Below are positions 14,297 to 20,819 of a DNA stretch of 20,819 nucleotides, piece after piece; position 1 is the stretch's first letter, and each line of letters opens with the position of its first letter. The stretch is taken from the NCBI GenBank assembly GCA_021795095.1, contig JAJYPU010000017.1:1-20819 (forward strand). Reading direction: 5' to 3'. The DNA comes from Actinomycetes bacterium. GTDB lineage: Bacteria > Actinomycetota > Acidimicrobiia > Acidimicrobiales > RAAP-2. The translations under genes were made by a program, and so were the position numbers. Below the pieces are notes generated by a model. That model worked only from the letters and a program-made list of their open reading frames with translations. It searched no databases and was not told where the DNA came from.

Positions 14297-14836
14297 GTGA
14301 AGATTTACACCCGAGGTGGCGACAACGGGACCACCGGACTGTATTTCGGCGGACGCGTGGCCAAGAGTTCTCACCAGATCGAGCTGAACGGTGCGGTCGA
14401 TGAAGCGCAGGCCGCGCTCGGCTGGGCGAGATCCTTGAGCGAGCCGGGTGGTCGACTCAATGAGCTGCTGGTCTCGCTTGAACGGGACCTGTGGGTCCTC
14501 ATGGCCGAGGTGGCGACGCTGCCCGAGAACCGCCACAAGCTTGTGGCGGACAAGTCCATGGTGAGCGCCACCATGGTGACGCGACTGGAGACCACGATCG
14601 ACGAGCTCTCGGCCGAGACCACGATGCCGAGTGAGTTCGTCGTCCCGGGCGAGAACCAGATGTCCGCCGCCCTCGACGTCGCGCGGACCGTTGTGCGCCG
14701 AGCCGAGCGCACCGCCGTCGACTACCCCCTCGTCGAAAGCCACATTGTGGCGTACCTGAACCGCTTGAGCGACCTCGTGTGGACCATGGCCCGATGGGCC
14801 GAGGGGCCGAGTCATCGCACGGCACGGTCGCACTGA
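14297..14836 (+). CDS. PduO-type ATP:cob(I)alamin adenosyltransferase
   Basis: 179-residue PduO-family adenosyltransferase, which makes adenosylcobalamin from ATP and cob(I)alamin. Family landmarks: the N-terminal nucleotide loop YTRGGDNGTTGLYFGG, the helix ELNGAVDEAQAALGWAR, the adenosyltransferase segment VVRRAERTAV and the C-terminal YLNRLSDLVWTMARW. The length is typical. The start is GTG. It is the first gene of a pair with the leucyl aminopeptidase and is divergent from metH. Its product is the cofactor form needed by the mutase encoded at 18820-20400, whereas MetH uses methylcobalamin. The functional link to that mutase is inference from cofactor logic. Confidence 0.92.
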   Translation: MKIYTRGGDNGTTGLYFGGRVAKSSHQIELNGAVDEAQAALGWARSLSEPGGRLNELLVSLERDLWVLMAEVATLPENRHKLVADKSMVSATMVTRLETTIDELSAETTMPSEFVVPGENQMSAALDVARTVVRRAERTAVDYPLVESHIVAYLNRLSDLVWTMARWAEGPSHRTARSH

Positions 14837-14845
14837 GGAGGAGCC

Positions 14846-16333
14846 ATGCCCCGTATCGTCCACGTCGTCGCCACCGCCGACGCCTTGAATCGCGCGACGG
14901 TCCTCGTGCCCGTGATCGTCCGCGACGGCGCGGCGTCCCTCGACGCCGCGATCCCGACCACGATCGGTGGCGTCGAACTCGTCGAACACCTGGACGAGGC
15001 GTGGTGCCGCCGTCACGGTTTGACCAGCGTGGCGGGAACGAACGCAGTCGTGCGCACGTTCGAGGGACCAACGCTCGTGCTGGTGTCGGTGGGCGCGGGT
15101 GACGCCGAGGGCTACCGGTCGGGTGCGGCGGCTGGGGTGCGCCTCGCGGGCCAGGACGCCATCGGCTTCCTGCTGGCAGTCGGTGAATCGCCCGATGCCG
15201 GCCCGGCCGCCCAGGCCGTGGCCGAAGGAGCGGTCCTCGCGTCCTTTGACTACAAAGACGAAACGGATCGACCGTTCGACCTGGCCGTGCTCGCGACGCC
15301 ACTGCCCTCAGTCGCTACGCACGACGCCGTCGTCGAGGGGGCGCGTCGTGGGTCGCTCATCGCCGACGCGGTCAATTGGGCGAGGCGGCTGATCAACACG
15401 CCGGCCGGTGACCTGCCACCACGTGAGCTCGCGAGTCGCGTGATCGAACGGCTCGAACGTCGTCCTCGGGTCACCGTCGAGGCCTGGACCGAGTCGCGTA
15501 TCCGCGCCGAACGGCTCGGCGGCCTGCTCGGGGTCGGTCAAGGCTCGGCCCAGCCGACGAGGCTCGTCTTCGCCTCCTACGACCCAGAACCCGGCGCTGC
15601 GCTCACCCACGTCGCGCTCGTGGGTAAGGGTGTCACGTTCGACTCCGGCGGTCTCTCACTCAAGCCCGCCGAGTCCATGATGGGGCAAAAGACCGACATG
15701 TCCGGCGCCGCCATCGTCCTGGCAGCACTCGACGTGCTGAGCGAACTAGGGATCCGCGTGCGCGTCACGGCTATCGCCCCCATGACCGAGAACCTCACAG
15801 GGGACAAGGCGGTCAAGCCCGGCGACGTCCTCGCGATTCGAAATGGTCTCACCGTCGAGGTGCTCAACACCGACGCCGAGGGTCGACTGATCCTCGCCGA
15901 CGCGCTCAGTCTCGCGGCCGAGGCTCAACCCGATGTCATCGTCGATATCGCGACACTGACCGGCGCTCGACGAGTCGCCCTCGGCGACGAGGTTGCCGCA
16001 GTGTACGCCACGAGTGACGACCTCGCCGCCGCGGTGATGGCGTCGGGTGCGCGCAGCGGCGAACAGGTGTGGCGCATGCCACTCACCGAGTCCTACGCCG
16101 CGCAACTGGAGTCGGACGTGGCCGATCTCAAGAACATCGGCAAGACCGGCGTCGCCGGATCGGTGGTCGCGGCGCTGTTCCTTCGGCGCTTCACGGCCGG
16201 GCGGCCGTGGGTCCACTTCGACATCGCCGGACCCGGCCGCTCCGATGCCGTGCGCGGCTACGTCAACAAGGGCGGTACGGCCTTCGGCCTGCGCACGATC
16301 GTCGACTTGGTCACGGGGCTCGCTCGGGACTGA
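14846..16333 (+). CDS. pepA: Leucyl aminopeptidase, M17 family
   Basis: 495-residue two-metal cytosolic aminopeptidase that removes N-terminal residues from peptides. The C-terminal catalytic domain shows metal and catalytic residues in VGKGVTFDSGGLSLKP (Lys261, Asp266), KTDMSGA (Asp284) and NTDAEGRL (Asp343, Glu345, Arg347). The N-terminal domain of about 180 residues is the poorly conserved one of this family. ATG start with a GAGGAGGAG ribosome-binding site that overlaps the upstream stop region; the gap is 9 bases, so it is an operon with the adenosyltransferase. Its last 23 bases overlap the end of the convergent nitroreductase gene. Some M17 enzymes also bind DNA or process Cys-Gly, but nothing here shows that. 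Confidence 0.95.
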   Translation: MPRIVHVVATADALNRATVLVPVIVRDGAASLDAAIPTTIGGVELVEHLDEAWCRRHGLTSVAGTNAVVRTFEGPTLVLVSVGAGDAEGYRSGAAAGVRLAGQDAIGFLLAVGESPDAGPAAQAVAEGAVLASFDYKDETDRPFDLAVLATPLPSVATHDAVVEGARRGSLIADAVNWARRLINTPAGDLPPRELASRVIERLERRPRVTVEAWTESRIRAERLGGLLGVGQGSAQPTRLVFASYDPEPGAALTHVALVGKGVTFDSGGLSLKPAESMMGQKTDMSGAAIVLAALDVLSELGIRVRVTAIAPMTENLTGDKAVKPGDVLAIRNGLTVEVLNTDAEGRLILADALSLAAEAQPDVIVDIATLTGARRVALGDEVAAVYATSDDLAAAVMASGARSGEQVWRMPLTESYAAQLESDVADLKNIGKTGVAGSVVAALFLRRFTAGRPWVHFDIAGPGRSDAVRGYVNKGGTAFGLRTIVDLVTGLARD

Positions 16334-16925
16334 CCTCGACACGACGGACGCGCGCACCGCGCGCGGGGACGGTCCGGTCAAGGGACCGCGAACGGTGGTC
16401 GTGGCCGTCGGGCCGGCCGATCAGTACCGACGCGAATAACGACTCATCAGGCGCCCCGACCCAGTCGAGGACTTCGGCGTCGCGCCGGAAGTTGCCCCAG
16501 ATCGTCGCCGACCACCCGCCCTCTTCGAGTAGGAGCAGTAGGGCCATCGTGGCCATCGCGGCGTCGGTGTGCCAGTACGGGATCGGCCACGCCGCCATCG
16601 CTGACAGTCCCGAGGATCGCTTGTCGGCCTCGCCGTATCGCTCGAGGTAGTCCTGCGGCCGTGAGGTGACCAGCACGACGGCACCGGCGCGCGCGAGGCC
16701 GGGCGCGCGCGGCGAGGCTCGGCGCCACTGCGGGTCGGTCGCTCGTTCGAAGTACGCGCCCACCAGGTGCGCGCCGATCGTGTGCATGCGCACGCCCGCG
16801 CTGTTTCCCGCGGTCGGCGTCCACAACGCGGTGGCGCAGGTCTCGTCGAGCCACTGGGGGTCGACGGGCGTCGCGTCAAAGGAGCGGACCATCCTTCGTT
16901 GAGCGAGGAGTGTCGCGAGGTCCAT
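16311..16925 (-). CDS. Nitroreductase family FMN oxidoreductase
   Basis: 204-residue flavoprotein of the nitroreductase fold, using NAD(P)H and FMN. The N-terminal phosphate-contact motif QRRMVRSFD and the early TPTAGNSAG match the family's R-R-x-x-R-x-F and x-S-A-x-N patterns. A hydrophobic helix AAMATMALLLLLEEGGW follows, then a late segment VGAPDESLFASVLIGRPDG like the family's PEG/G-x-P region. I start at ATG 16925, which gives MDLATLLAQRR; the open frame further upstream has no family similarity. The physiological substrate is unknown. It diverges from the rhodanese-ThiF gene and converges with the aminopeptidase, overlapping it by 23 bases. Confidence 0.85.
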   Translation of the reverse strand: MDLATLLAQRRMVRSFDATPVDPQWLDETCATALWTPTAGNSAGVRMHTIGAHLVGAYFERATDPQWRRASPRAPGLARAGAVVLVTSRPQDYLERYGEADKRSSGLSAMAAWPIPYWHTDAAMATMALLLLLEEGGWSATIWGNFRRDAEVLDWVGAPDESLFASVLIGRPDGHDHRSRSLDRTVPARGARVRRVEVSPERAP

Positions 16926-16972
16926 GGTCGGAGGTCTAGCACGCGCGGTGCCAGGAATCTCGACCGGGCCGG

Positions 16973-16978
16973 TAGGAT
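16973..16978 (+). promoter_or_regulatory. Putative -10 box for the rhodanese-ThiF gene
   Basis: TAGGAT, in the same TAGGATTT context as the lpd operon promoter. A short leader follows with an AAGGAG ribosome-binding site. No clear -35. Confidence 0.4.
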
Positions 16979-16989
16979 TTTGCCAAACG

Positions 16990-16995
16990 AAGGAG
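16990..16995 (+). promoter_or_regulatory. Ribosome-binding site supporting the TTG start at 17002
   Basis: AAGGAG, 6 bases before TTG 17002. No ATG or GTG near this point in the frame gives a sensible N-terminus. Confidence 0.65.
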
Positions 16996-17001
16996 CGACC
17001 C

Positions 17002-18171
17002 TTGCCAACACCACGCGAGTTACTCAACGCGGCCAAGCAGGCGATTCGTGAGGTTGAACCGAGCGACGTCGCGGCTCGACTGGACTACTACCGAATCCTC
17101 GACGTGCGCGAGCCCGACGAACACGAGCAGGGGGCCGTGCCCGGTGCGGTGCACATTCCGCGCGGGAACCTCGAGTTCTCCGTCGAGTCACGCCTGACTG
17201 ACAAGCACGCGCCTATCGCCGTGTACTGCGCCGGCGGCGTCCGTTCGGCGTTCGCGGCCAAGACCCTCCAGGACCTCGGCTATACCGACGTCGTGTCGGT
17301 GATCGGTGGATTCAACAAGTGGAAGGACGAGGGCCTCACCTGGACGACCCCGCGCACACTCAACCCCGATCAGCGCAACCGCTACCAGCGCCACCTCTTG
17401 CTACCCGAAGTCGGTGACGAGGGTCAGTTGCGTCTCCTCGACTCCAAGGTGCTTTTGCTCGGCGCCGGCGGTCTGGGATCGCCGGCGGCGCTCTACCTCG
17501 CGGCCGCGGGTGTGGGCACCATCGGCATCATCGACATGGACGTCGTGGACGCGTCCAACCTGCAGCGACAGGTGCTGCACAACATGGACCGCATCGGTAT
17601 GCGCAAGGTCGACAGCGCCAAGCAGACGCTCACCGCGATCAACCCCGACTTAAATGTGAAGACTTACGACGTGCGCCTGGGCGCGGACAACGTGCTCGAC
17701 ATCATCGACGGGTACGACGTCATCGTCGACGGGACCGACAACTTCCCCACGCGCTACCTCGTCAACGACGCGGCGCTGGTGAAGGGAATCCCGGTGGTGC
17801 ACGGCTCGATCTTCCGCTTCGAGGGTCAGGTCACGATCTTCCACCCCTACGTCGGCCCCTGCTATCGCTGCATGATCCCCGAGCCGCCGCCAGCCGAACT
17901 CGCCCCGAGCTGTGCGGAGGCGGGCGTGCTCGGCGTGCTGCCCGGCATCATCGGCTCGATCCAAGCGATCGAGACGATCAAGCTGCTGCTCGAACTCGGT
18001 GAGCCCCTGGTCGGCCGGTTGCTCACCTATGACTCGATGGACGAGAGTTTCCGAACGTTCAAGGTGCGTCGTGATCCCTCGTGCCCGGCGTGCGGCGAGG
18101 ACGCGGGTCCGATCATCATCGCCGAGTACGACGACCTCTGCATGCCTCACGTTGCGGTCGGCGCCGTTTAG
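17002..18171 (+). CDS. Rhodanese-ThiF/MoeB fusion: sulfur-carrier adenylyltransferase/sulfurtransferase
   Basis: 389-residue two-domain protein. The N-terminal rhodanese domain (about 1-115) carries the persulfide cysteine Cys76 in VYCAGGVRSAF. The C-terminal ThiF/MoeB domain (about 125-389) has the ATP loop GAGGLGSPA (from residue 154), DNLQRQ-like SNLQRQVLH, DGTDNF, Cys304 in SCAEAGVLG, and zinc cysteines 287/290 (CYRC) and 361/364 (CPAC). The family adenylates, and then sulfurates, the C-terminal Gly-Gly of ubiquitin-like carriers such as MoaD, ThiS or CysO. Mycobacterial MoeZ and human MOCS3 have the opposite domain order. No carrier gene is in the window, so the pathway (molybdopterin, cysteine or thiolation) stays open. 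TTG start with AAGGAG. Confidence 0.9.
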   Translation: MPTPRELLNAAKQAIREVEPSDVAARLDYYRILDVREPDEHEQGAVPGAVHIPRGNLEFSVESRLTDKHAPIAVYCAGGVRSAFAAKTLQDLGYTDVVSVIGGFNKWKDEGLTWTTPRTLNPDQRNRYQRHLLLPEVGDEGQLRLLDSKVLLLGAGGLGSPAALYLAAAGVGTIGIIDMDVVDASNLQRQVLHNMDRIGMRKVDSAKQTLTAINPDLNVKTYDVRLGADNVLDIIDGYDVIVDGTDNFPTRYLVNDAALVKGIPVVHGSIFRFEGQVTIFHPYVGPCYRCMIPEPPPAELAPSCAEAGVLGVLPGIIGSIQAIETIKLLLELGEPLVGRLLTYDSMDESFRTFKVRRDPSCPACGEDAGPIIIAEYDDLCMPHVAVGAV

Positions 18172-18187
18172 ACGAGACCGTGGGCGA

Positions 18188-18205
18188 CGGCAGCGGCCGC
18201 CGCCG
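18188..18205. terminator. Possible bidirectional hairpin between convergent genes
   Basis: An 18-base GC-rich inverted repeat with one mismatch (arms CGGCAGC and GCCGCCG around GGCC) fills the 35-base gap between the stops of the rhodanese-ThiF and RDD genes. No T-tract follows on either strand, so intrinsic termination is doubtful. Confidence 0.3.
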
Positions 18206-18206
18206 A

Positions 18207-18779
18207 TCAGAGGTACTGTCTCACGACGAGGGTTCCTGCGACCCGGTCGTGCAACGTCTGCTTGAGGGGATTCGCAAGCGGGAAGAGCACGTCCACGACG
18301 GCAATCATCATCGCGATGGAGGACGTGATCGGATTGTTGAGCAACGTGATCACGCTGTAGGCGGCGACGAACCCCCACCGCCACAGGGCTTGCCGACGGG
18401 TGATGATCCCCCCAGTGGCGAGGTCGCACACCCTGGTCGCGACGATCCGATTGCCGAACGTCTGGCCTCGGGGCGAGACGAGCATGGTGACCAGGTAGAC
18501 GCCCTGGACCGCGAAGCCGGCGAGCACGCCGATGAGCGAGCCCGCCACCATGCTGACCAACCAGAGCACCACGGTCGTGGGGACCAACATGATCAGGTTG
18601 TCGGTGACGGTCGCCCCGACACGTCGCCACCAGCCGCCGAGCTCACCGTGCGGACGCGCCACCCGTACGGGATCGGTGATCGCCGATCCGCAGACCGGAC
18701 AGAACGGTCCGTTCGATTCGCTTCCACAATTGGGGCAGTACACCCGTCCATTCTGGTCGATGGCCGATGGCCGCGTCAT
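18207..18779 (-). CDS. RDD-family membrane protein with N-terminal zinc ribbon
   Basis: 190-residue membrane protein. The N-terminus is a small zinc ribbon with Cys15, Cys18, Cys27 and Cys30 (CPNCG...CPVCG). An RDD-type domain follows, opening with [16 protein letters not shown], where the conserved Arg and Asp are seen. Hydrophobic segments lie at about residues 62-100 (probably two spans) and about 134-168. The [16 protein letters not shown] loop between them is the usual RDD signature for a charged cytoplasmic loop. Function is unknown; some RDD proteins are implicated in ion or compatible-solute transport. ATG at 18779. It is divergent from the mutase gene and shares with it overlapping -10-like elements. 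Confidence 0.85.
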   Translation of the reverse strand: MTRPSAIDQNGRVYCPNCGSESNGPFCPVCGSAITDPVRVARPHGELGGWWRRVGATVTDNLIMLVPTTVVLWLVSMVAGSLIGVLAGFAVQGVYLVTMLVSPRGQTFGNRIVATRVCDLATGGIITRRQALWRWGFVAAYSVITLLNNPITSSIAMMIAVVDVLFPLANPLKQTLHDRVAGTLVVRQYL

Positions 18780-18782
18780 CGA

Positions 18783-18812
18783 TTCAGACCCGCGAAACCC
18801 ACCGTCTATTCT
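18783..18812 (+). promoter_or_regulatory. Putative leaderless promoter of the mutase gene
   Basis: TTCAGA (18783-18788), an 18-base spacer and TATTCT (18807-18812), then 7 bases to GTG 18820 with no Shine-Dalgarno sequence. Confidence 0.5.
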
Positions 18813-18813
18813 A
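18808..18813 (-). promoter_or_regulatory. Putative -10 box for the RDD gene, overlapping the mutase -10
   Basis: TAGAAT on the minus strand is the near-mirror of TATTCT on the plus strand, offset by one base. It lies about 28 bases before the RDD ATG. Confidence 0.4.
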
Positions 18814-18819
18814 CGAATC

Positions 18820-20400
18820 GTGAGCGATGACCTTCGAGTGACCGATTCTGGGATTGAAGTACGGCCCGTGTACGGGGCATCCGACGTGACGGGCTTCGAC
18901 CCGGCGAGCGAACTGGGCGAGCCGGGCGACTTCCCCTACACCCGTGGGGTCCACCCGACGATGTACCGCGGCCGGCTGTGGACGATGCGACAGTACGCCG
19001 GCTTCGGCACGGCCGAGGCCACCAACGAGCGCTTCAAATTCCTCCTCGGCGCGGGGCAGACGGGCCTGTCGTGCGCCTTCGACCTGCCCACGCAGATGGG
19101 CTTTGACGCCGATCACGTACGCGCCGAAGGCGAGGTCGGCAAGGTGGGCGTGGCGATCTCCTCACTCGAGGACATGCGCCTGCTCTTGGCGGACCTACCC
19201 CTCGACAAGGTCACCACGTCGATGACGATTAACTCGACGGCCTCAACGCTCCTGCTGCTCTACCAGCTGGTGGGCGAGGAGCAGGGGGTGCGCGGCGACC
19301 AGTTGCGCGGCACGATCCAGAACGACATCTTAAAGGAGTACGTCGCGCGCGGCACGTACATCTACCCCCCTCGACCATCGATGCGCCTCATCGTCGACAC
19401 GTTCGCCTACTGTGCGCGCGAGATGCCCAACTGGAACACGATCTCGATCTCGGGCTACCACATCCGCGAGGCCGGTTCCACCGCCGTCCAGGAGGTGGCG
19501 TTCACCCTCGCCAACGGGATCGCCTACGTCGAGGCCGCCCTCGCGGCGGGCCTCGAACTCGACGACTTCGCACCGAGACTGAGCTTCTTCTTCAACGCCC
19601 ACAACAACCTCTTCGAGGAGGTCGCCAAGTACCGCGCGGCCCGTCGGATCTGGTCCTCGGTCATGCGCGACCGCTTCGGCGCCCGTGACTCGAAGTCGCT
19701 GATGCTGCGCTTCCACACCCAGACGGGGGGTTCGACCCTCACCGCGCAACAGCCCGAGAACAACATCGTGCGCGTGACCCTCCAGGCGCTCGCCGCCGCG
19801 CTGGGCGGCACCCAGAGCCTGCACACCAACGGGTTCGACGAGGCGCTCGGGCTCCCGACCGAGCGCGCGGCGAAGCTCGCCCTGCGCACCCAGCAGATCG
19901 TCGGCTACGAGTCGGGTATCGCCGACACCGTCGACCCGCTCGCCGGATCGTACTTCGTCGAGTCGATGACCAACGAGGTGGAGCGGCTCGCGCGCCAGTA
20001 CATCGCGACCATCGATGAGATGGGTGGCGCGGTGGCCGCCATCGAGGCGCGCTACATGCAAGAGGAGATCGAGGCCGCCGCCTACGACTTCGCCCGGCGG
20101 GTCGATCGCGGCGAGAAGGTTGTGGTGGGGGTCAACCGCTTCGCCGACCACGACGAGACCGCCAATGACGTGTTCCCCGTCGACGAGGCTCAGCAGCGCA
20201 GCCAGGTGGAGCGGGTCGAGCGCGTGAAGCGCGACCGCGACGCCGACGCCGTTCGCGTCGCGCTCGAGGACCTCGAGCGAGCCGCGAGCGGATCGAGCAA
20301 CGTCCTGTACCCGATGAAGACTGCGTTGGCGGCGATGGCGACGCTCGGTGAGGTGGCCGATACCCTGCGCGGCGTCTTTGGCGTCTATCAGCCGAACTAG
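18820..20400 (+). CDS. Methylmalonyl-CoA mutase, catalytic large subunit without B12 domain
   Basis: 526-residue TIM-barrel acyl-CoA mutase subunit; the family isomerises methylmalonyl-CoA and succinyl-CoA with adenosylcobalamin. Landmarks include [50 protein letters not shown] and [11 protein letters not shown]. Against Propionibacterium numbering as I recall it, Tyr89, Arg207 and His244 correspond to Tyr59, Arg177 and His214 here, all with the same offset of 30. Isobutyryl- and 2-hydroxyisobutyryl-CoA mutases differ at the first two, so methylmalonyl-CoA is favoured; ethylmalonyl-CoA mutase is not excluded. The frame ends VFGVYQPN with no B12-binding domain, so a separate small subunit must be encoded outside the window. 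GTG start, apparently leaderless. Its TAG stop lies in CTAG shared with the convergent small gene. Confidence 0.88.
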   Translation: MSDDLRVTDSGIEVRPVYGASDVTGFDPASELGEPGDFPYTRGVHPTMYRGRLWTMRQYAGFGTAEATNERFKFLLGAGQTGLSCAFDLPTQMGFDADHVRAEGEVGKVGVAISSLEDMRLLLADLPLDKVTTSMTINSTASTLLLLYQLVGEEQGVRGDQLRGTIQNDILKEYVARGTYIYPPRPSMRLIVDTFAYCAREMPNWNTISISGYHIREAGSTAVQEVAFTLANGIAYVEAALAAGLELDDFAPRLSFFFNAHNNLFEEVAKYRAARRIWSSVMRDRFGARDSKSLMLRFHTQTGGSTLTAQQPENNIVRVTLQALAAALGGTQSLHTNGFDEALGLPTERAAKLALRTQQIVGYESGIADTVDPLAGSYFVESMTNEVERLARQYIATIDEMGGAVAAIEARYMQEEIEAAAYDFARRVDRGEKVVVGVNRFADHDETANDVFPVDEAQQRSQVERVERVKRDRDADAVRVALEDLERAASGSSNVLYPMKTALAAMATLGEVADTLRGVFGVYQPN

Positions 20401-20690
20401 CGGCTGATCGGTTCGTGGAAGTGCGTGACCTCGGGCGTCGTCACGTAGAACGGGTGCGTCGCGGCGCGCCACTGCTCGAAGGCGCTGGACGCGCGAAAGC
20501 GTAGGTGGGCGTCGACCGAGGTCCAGCGCACGGTCAGTAGGTAGGTCGACGGGTCCTCGTGCTGACGTCGAAGCTCGGCGCCGTGACAGTCGGGCGCTGA
20601 CTCGATGATCGAAAAGGCCTGGCGCATCGCGGCCTCGAAGGCCTCGGCGCGGTCAGGGTCGACGTGGACGATGGCGTGTTCGTTGATCAT
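20397..20690 (-). CDS. Antibiotic biosynthesis monooxygenase (ABM)-like domain protein
   Basis: 97-residue single-domain protein resembling the dimeric alpha-beta ABM fold. It begins [21 protein letters not shown], described here only up to its first strand-helix unit, and has [17 protein letters not shown] with the typical W-x-S...H...F pattern, [12 protein letters not shown], and ends [10 protein letters not shown]. Members range from cofactor-free monooxygenases to heme-degrading and unknown proteins; no specific reaction can be assigned. ATG 20690 overlaps the stop of the upstream gene (ATGA), indicating coupled translation. Its TAG stop shares CTAG with the mutase stop. Confidence 0.75.
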   Translation of the reverse strand: MINEHAIVHVDPDRAEAFEAAMRQAFSIIESAPDCHGAELRRQHEDPSTYLLTVRWTSVDAHLRFRASSAFEQWRAATHPFYVTTPEVTHFHEPISR

Positions 20691-20819
20691 GTGCGCTCCA
20701 TGAGTCGATGGCGAAGTGGCGCGTCCTCGGCCACGAGGATCGCCGTGCGCGCGAGCGCGAGGGCACCGTCAATGACGGCGCCGTCGGCGCTCTCGCCGAC
20801 GCAGGCGGCGGCGAACTCG
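20687..20819 (-). CDS. C-terminal fragment of an unrecognised protein (5' part beyond window)
   Basis: An open frame enters from the right edge and runs 44 codons to TGA at 20689-20687, ending [12 protein letters not shown]. The stop overlaps the ATG of the ABM-like gene as ATGA, the typical signature of a real coupled operon, which is the main reason to call it. The visible residues are alanine-rich and probably helical (GALALARTAILVAED). I do not recognise the family and the start is outside the window. Confidence 0.55.
   Translation of the reverse strand, partial: EFAAACVGESADGAVIDGALALARTAILVAEDAPLRHRLMERT

Noticed and set aside
18532..18819. N-terminal extension of the mutase frame back to 18532
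   Set aside because: It is antisense to the RDD gene. GTG 18820 follows a good -10 box and gives the normal large-subunit N-terminus.
18820..20400. 2-Hydroxyisobutyryl-CoA mutase large subunit
   Set aside because: The size fits, but Tyr59 replaces the expected Ile, Ala stands where the HCM-type Asp would be (LSCAFD), and Arg177 replaces Gln.
1..20819. Mobile element, CRISPR array, defence island, tRNA or rRNA
   Set aside because: No transposase or integrase motifs, no regularly spaced repeats, and no cloverleaf sequence with a T-loop consensus were seen. The region reads as core metabolism.

Overview
The window is a dense, high-GC (about two-thirds G+C by eye) bacterial chromosome segment with 20 protein-coding genes, two of them cut by the window edges. 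All intergenic gaps are under 100 bases. I found no tRNA, rRNA, CRISPR array, insertion sequence or phage gene. Several things suggest an actinobacterium, perhaps of the Acidimicrobiia type: frequent GTG/TTG starts, many apparently leaderless promoters, the SUF system, a PduO-type cobalamin adenosyltransferase, a two-subunit style methylmalonyl-CoA mutase, and the E2-lipB-lipA neighbourhood also known from mycobacteria. The lineage is inference only.

Left part (1-4840). A 3'-truncated sufC and an MBL-fold hydrolase lie on the minus strand. Divergent from them is an acyl-CoA dehydrogenase / alpha-beta hydrolase pair. thiE runs convergently into that pair, and divergent from thiE is an Rrf2 regulator overlapping an RNase HI gene.

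Centre (4841-9158). One plus-strand operon encodes dihydrolipoyl dehydrogenase (E3), a one-lipoyl-domain dihydrolipoamide acyltransferase (E2) and a single 541-residue reading frame that fuses octanoyltransferase LipB to lipoyl synthase LipA. The operon therefore encodes the lipoyl carrier, the enzymes that make and install its cofactor, and the enzyme that re-oxidises it. No E1 is present in the window. The LipB-LipA fusion is the most unusual object here.

Right of centre (9159-16333). A Tat-exported protein related to the N,N-dimethylformamidase large subunit and a full-length cobalamin-dependent methionine synthase (metH) lie on the minus strand. Divergent from metH are a PduO-type adenosyltransferase and an M17 leucyl aminopeptidase.

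Right part (16311-20819). This part holds a nitroreductase (-), a rhodanese-ThiF/MoeB fusion (+), a zinc-ribbon RDD membrane protein (-), a methylmalonyl-CoA mutase catalytic subunit without its B12 domain (+), an antibiotic-biosynthesis-monooxygenase-like small protein (-) and the last 44 codons of an unrecognised gene (-). metH, the adenosyltransferase and the mutase give this half a B12 theme.

A signal shared across the window is a TANNNT-like -10 box lying exactly 6 (once 7) bases before a GTG/ATG start at seven genes with no Shine-Dalgarno sequence. This suggests widespread leaderless transcription. Most of the window is recognisable core metabolism. I did not find a wholly novel multi-gene system, and the findings are ranked accordingly.
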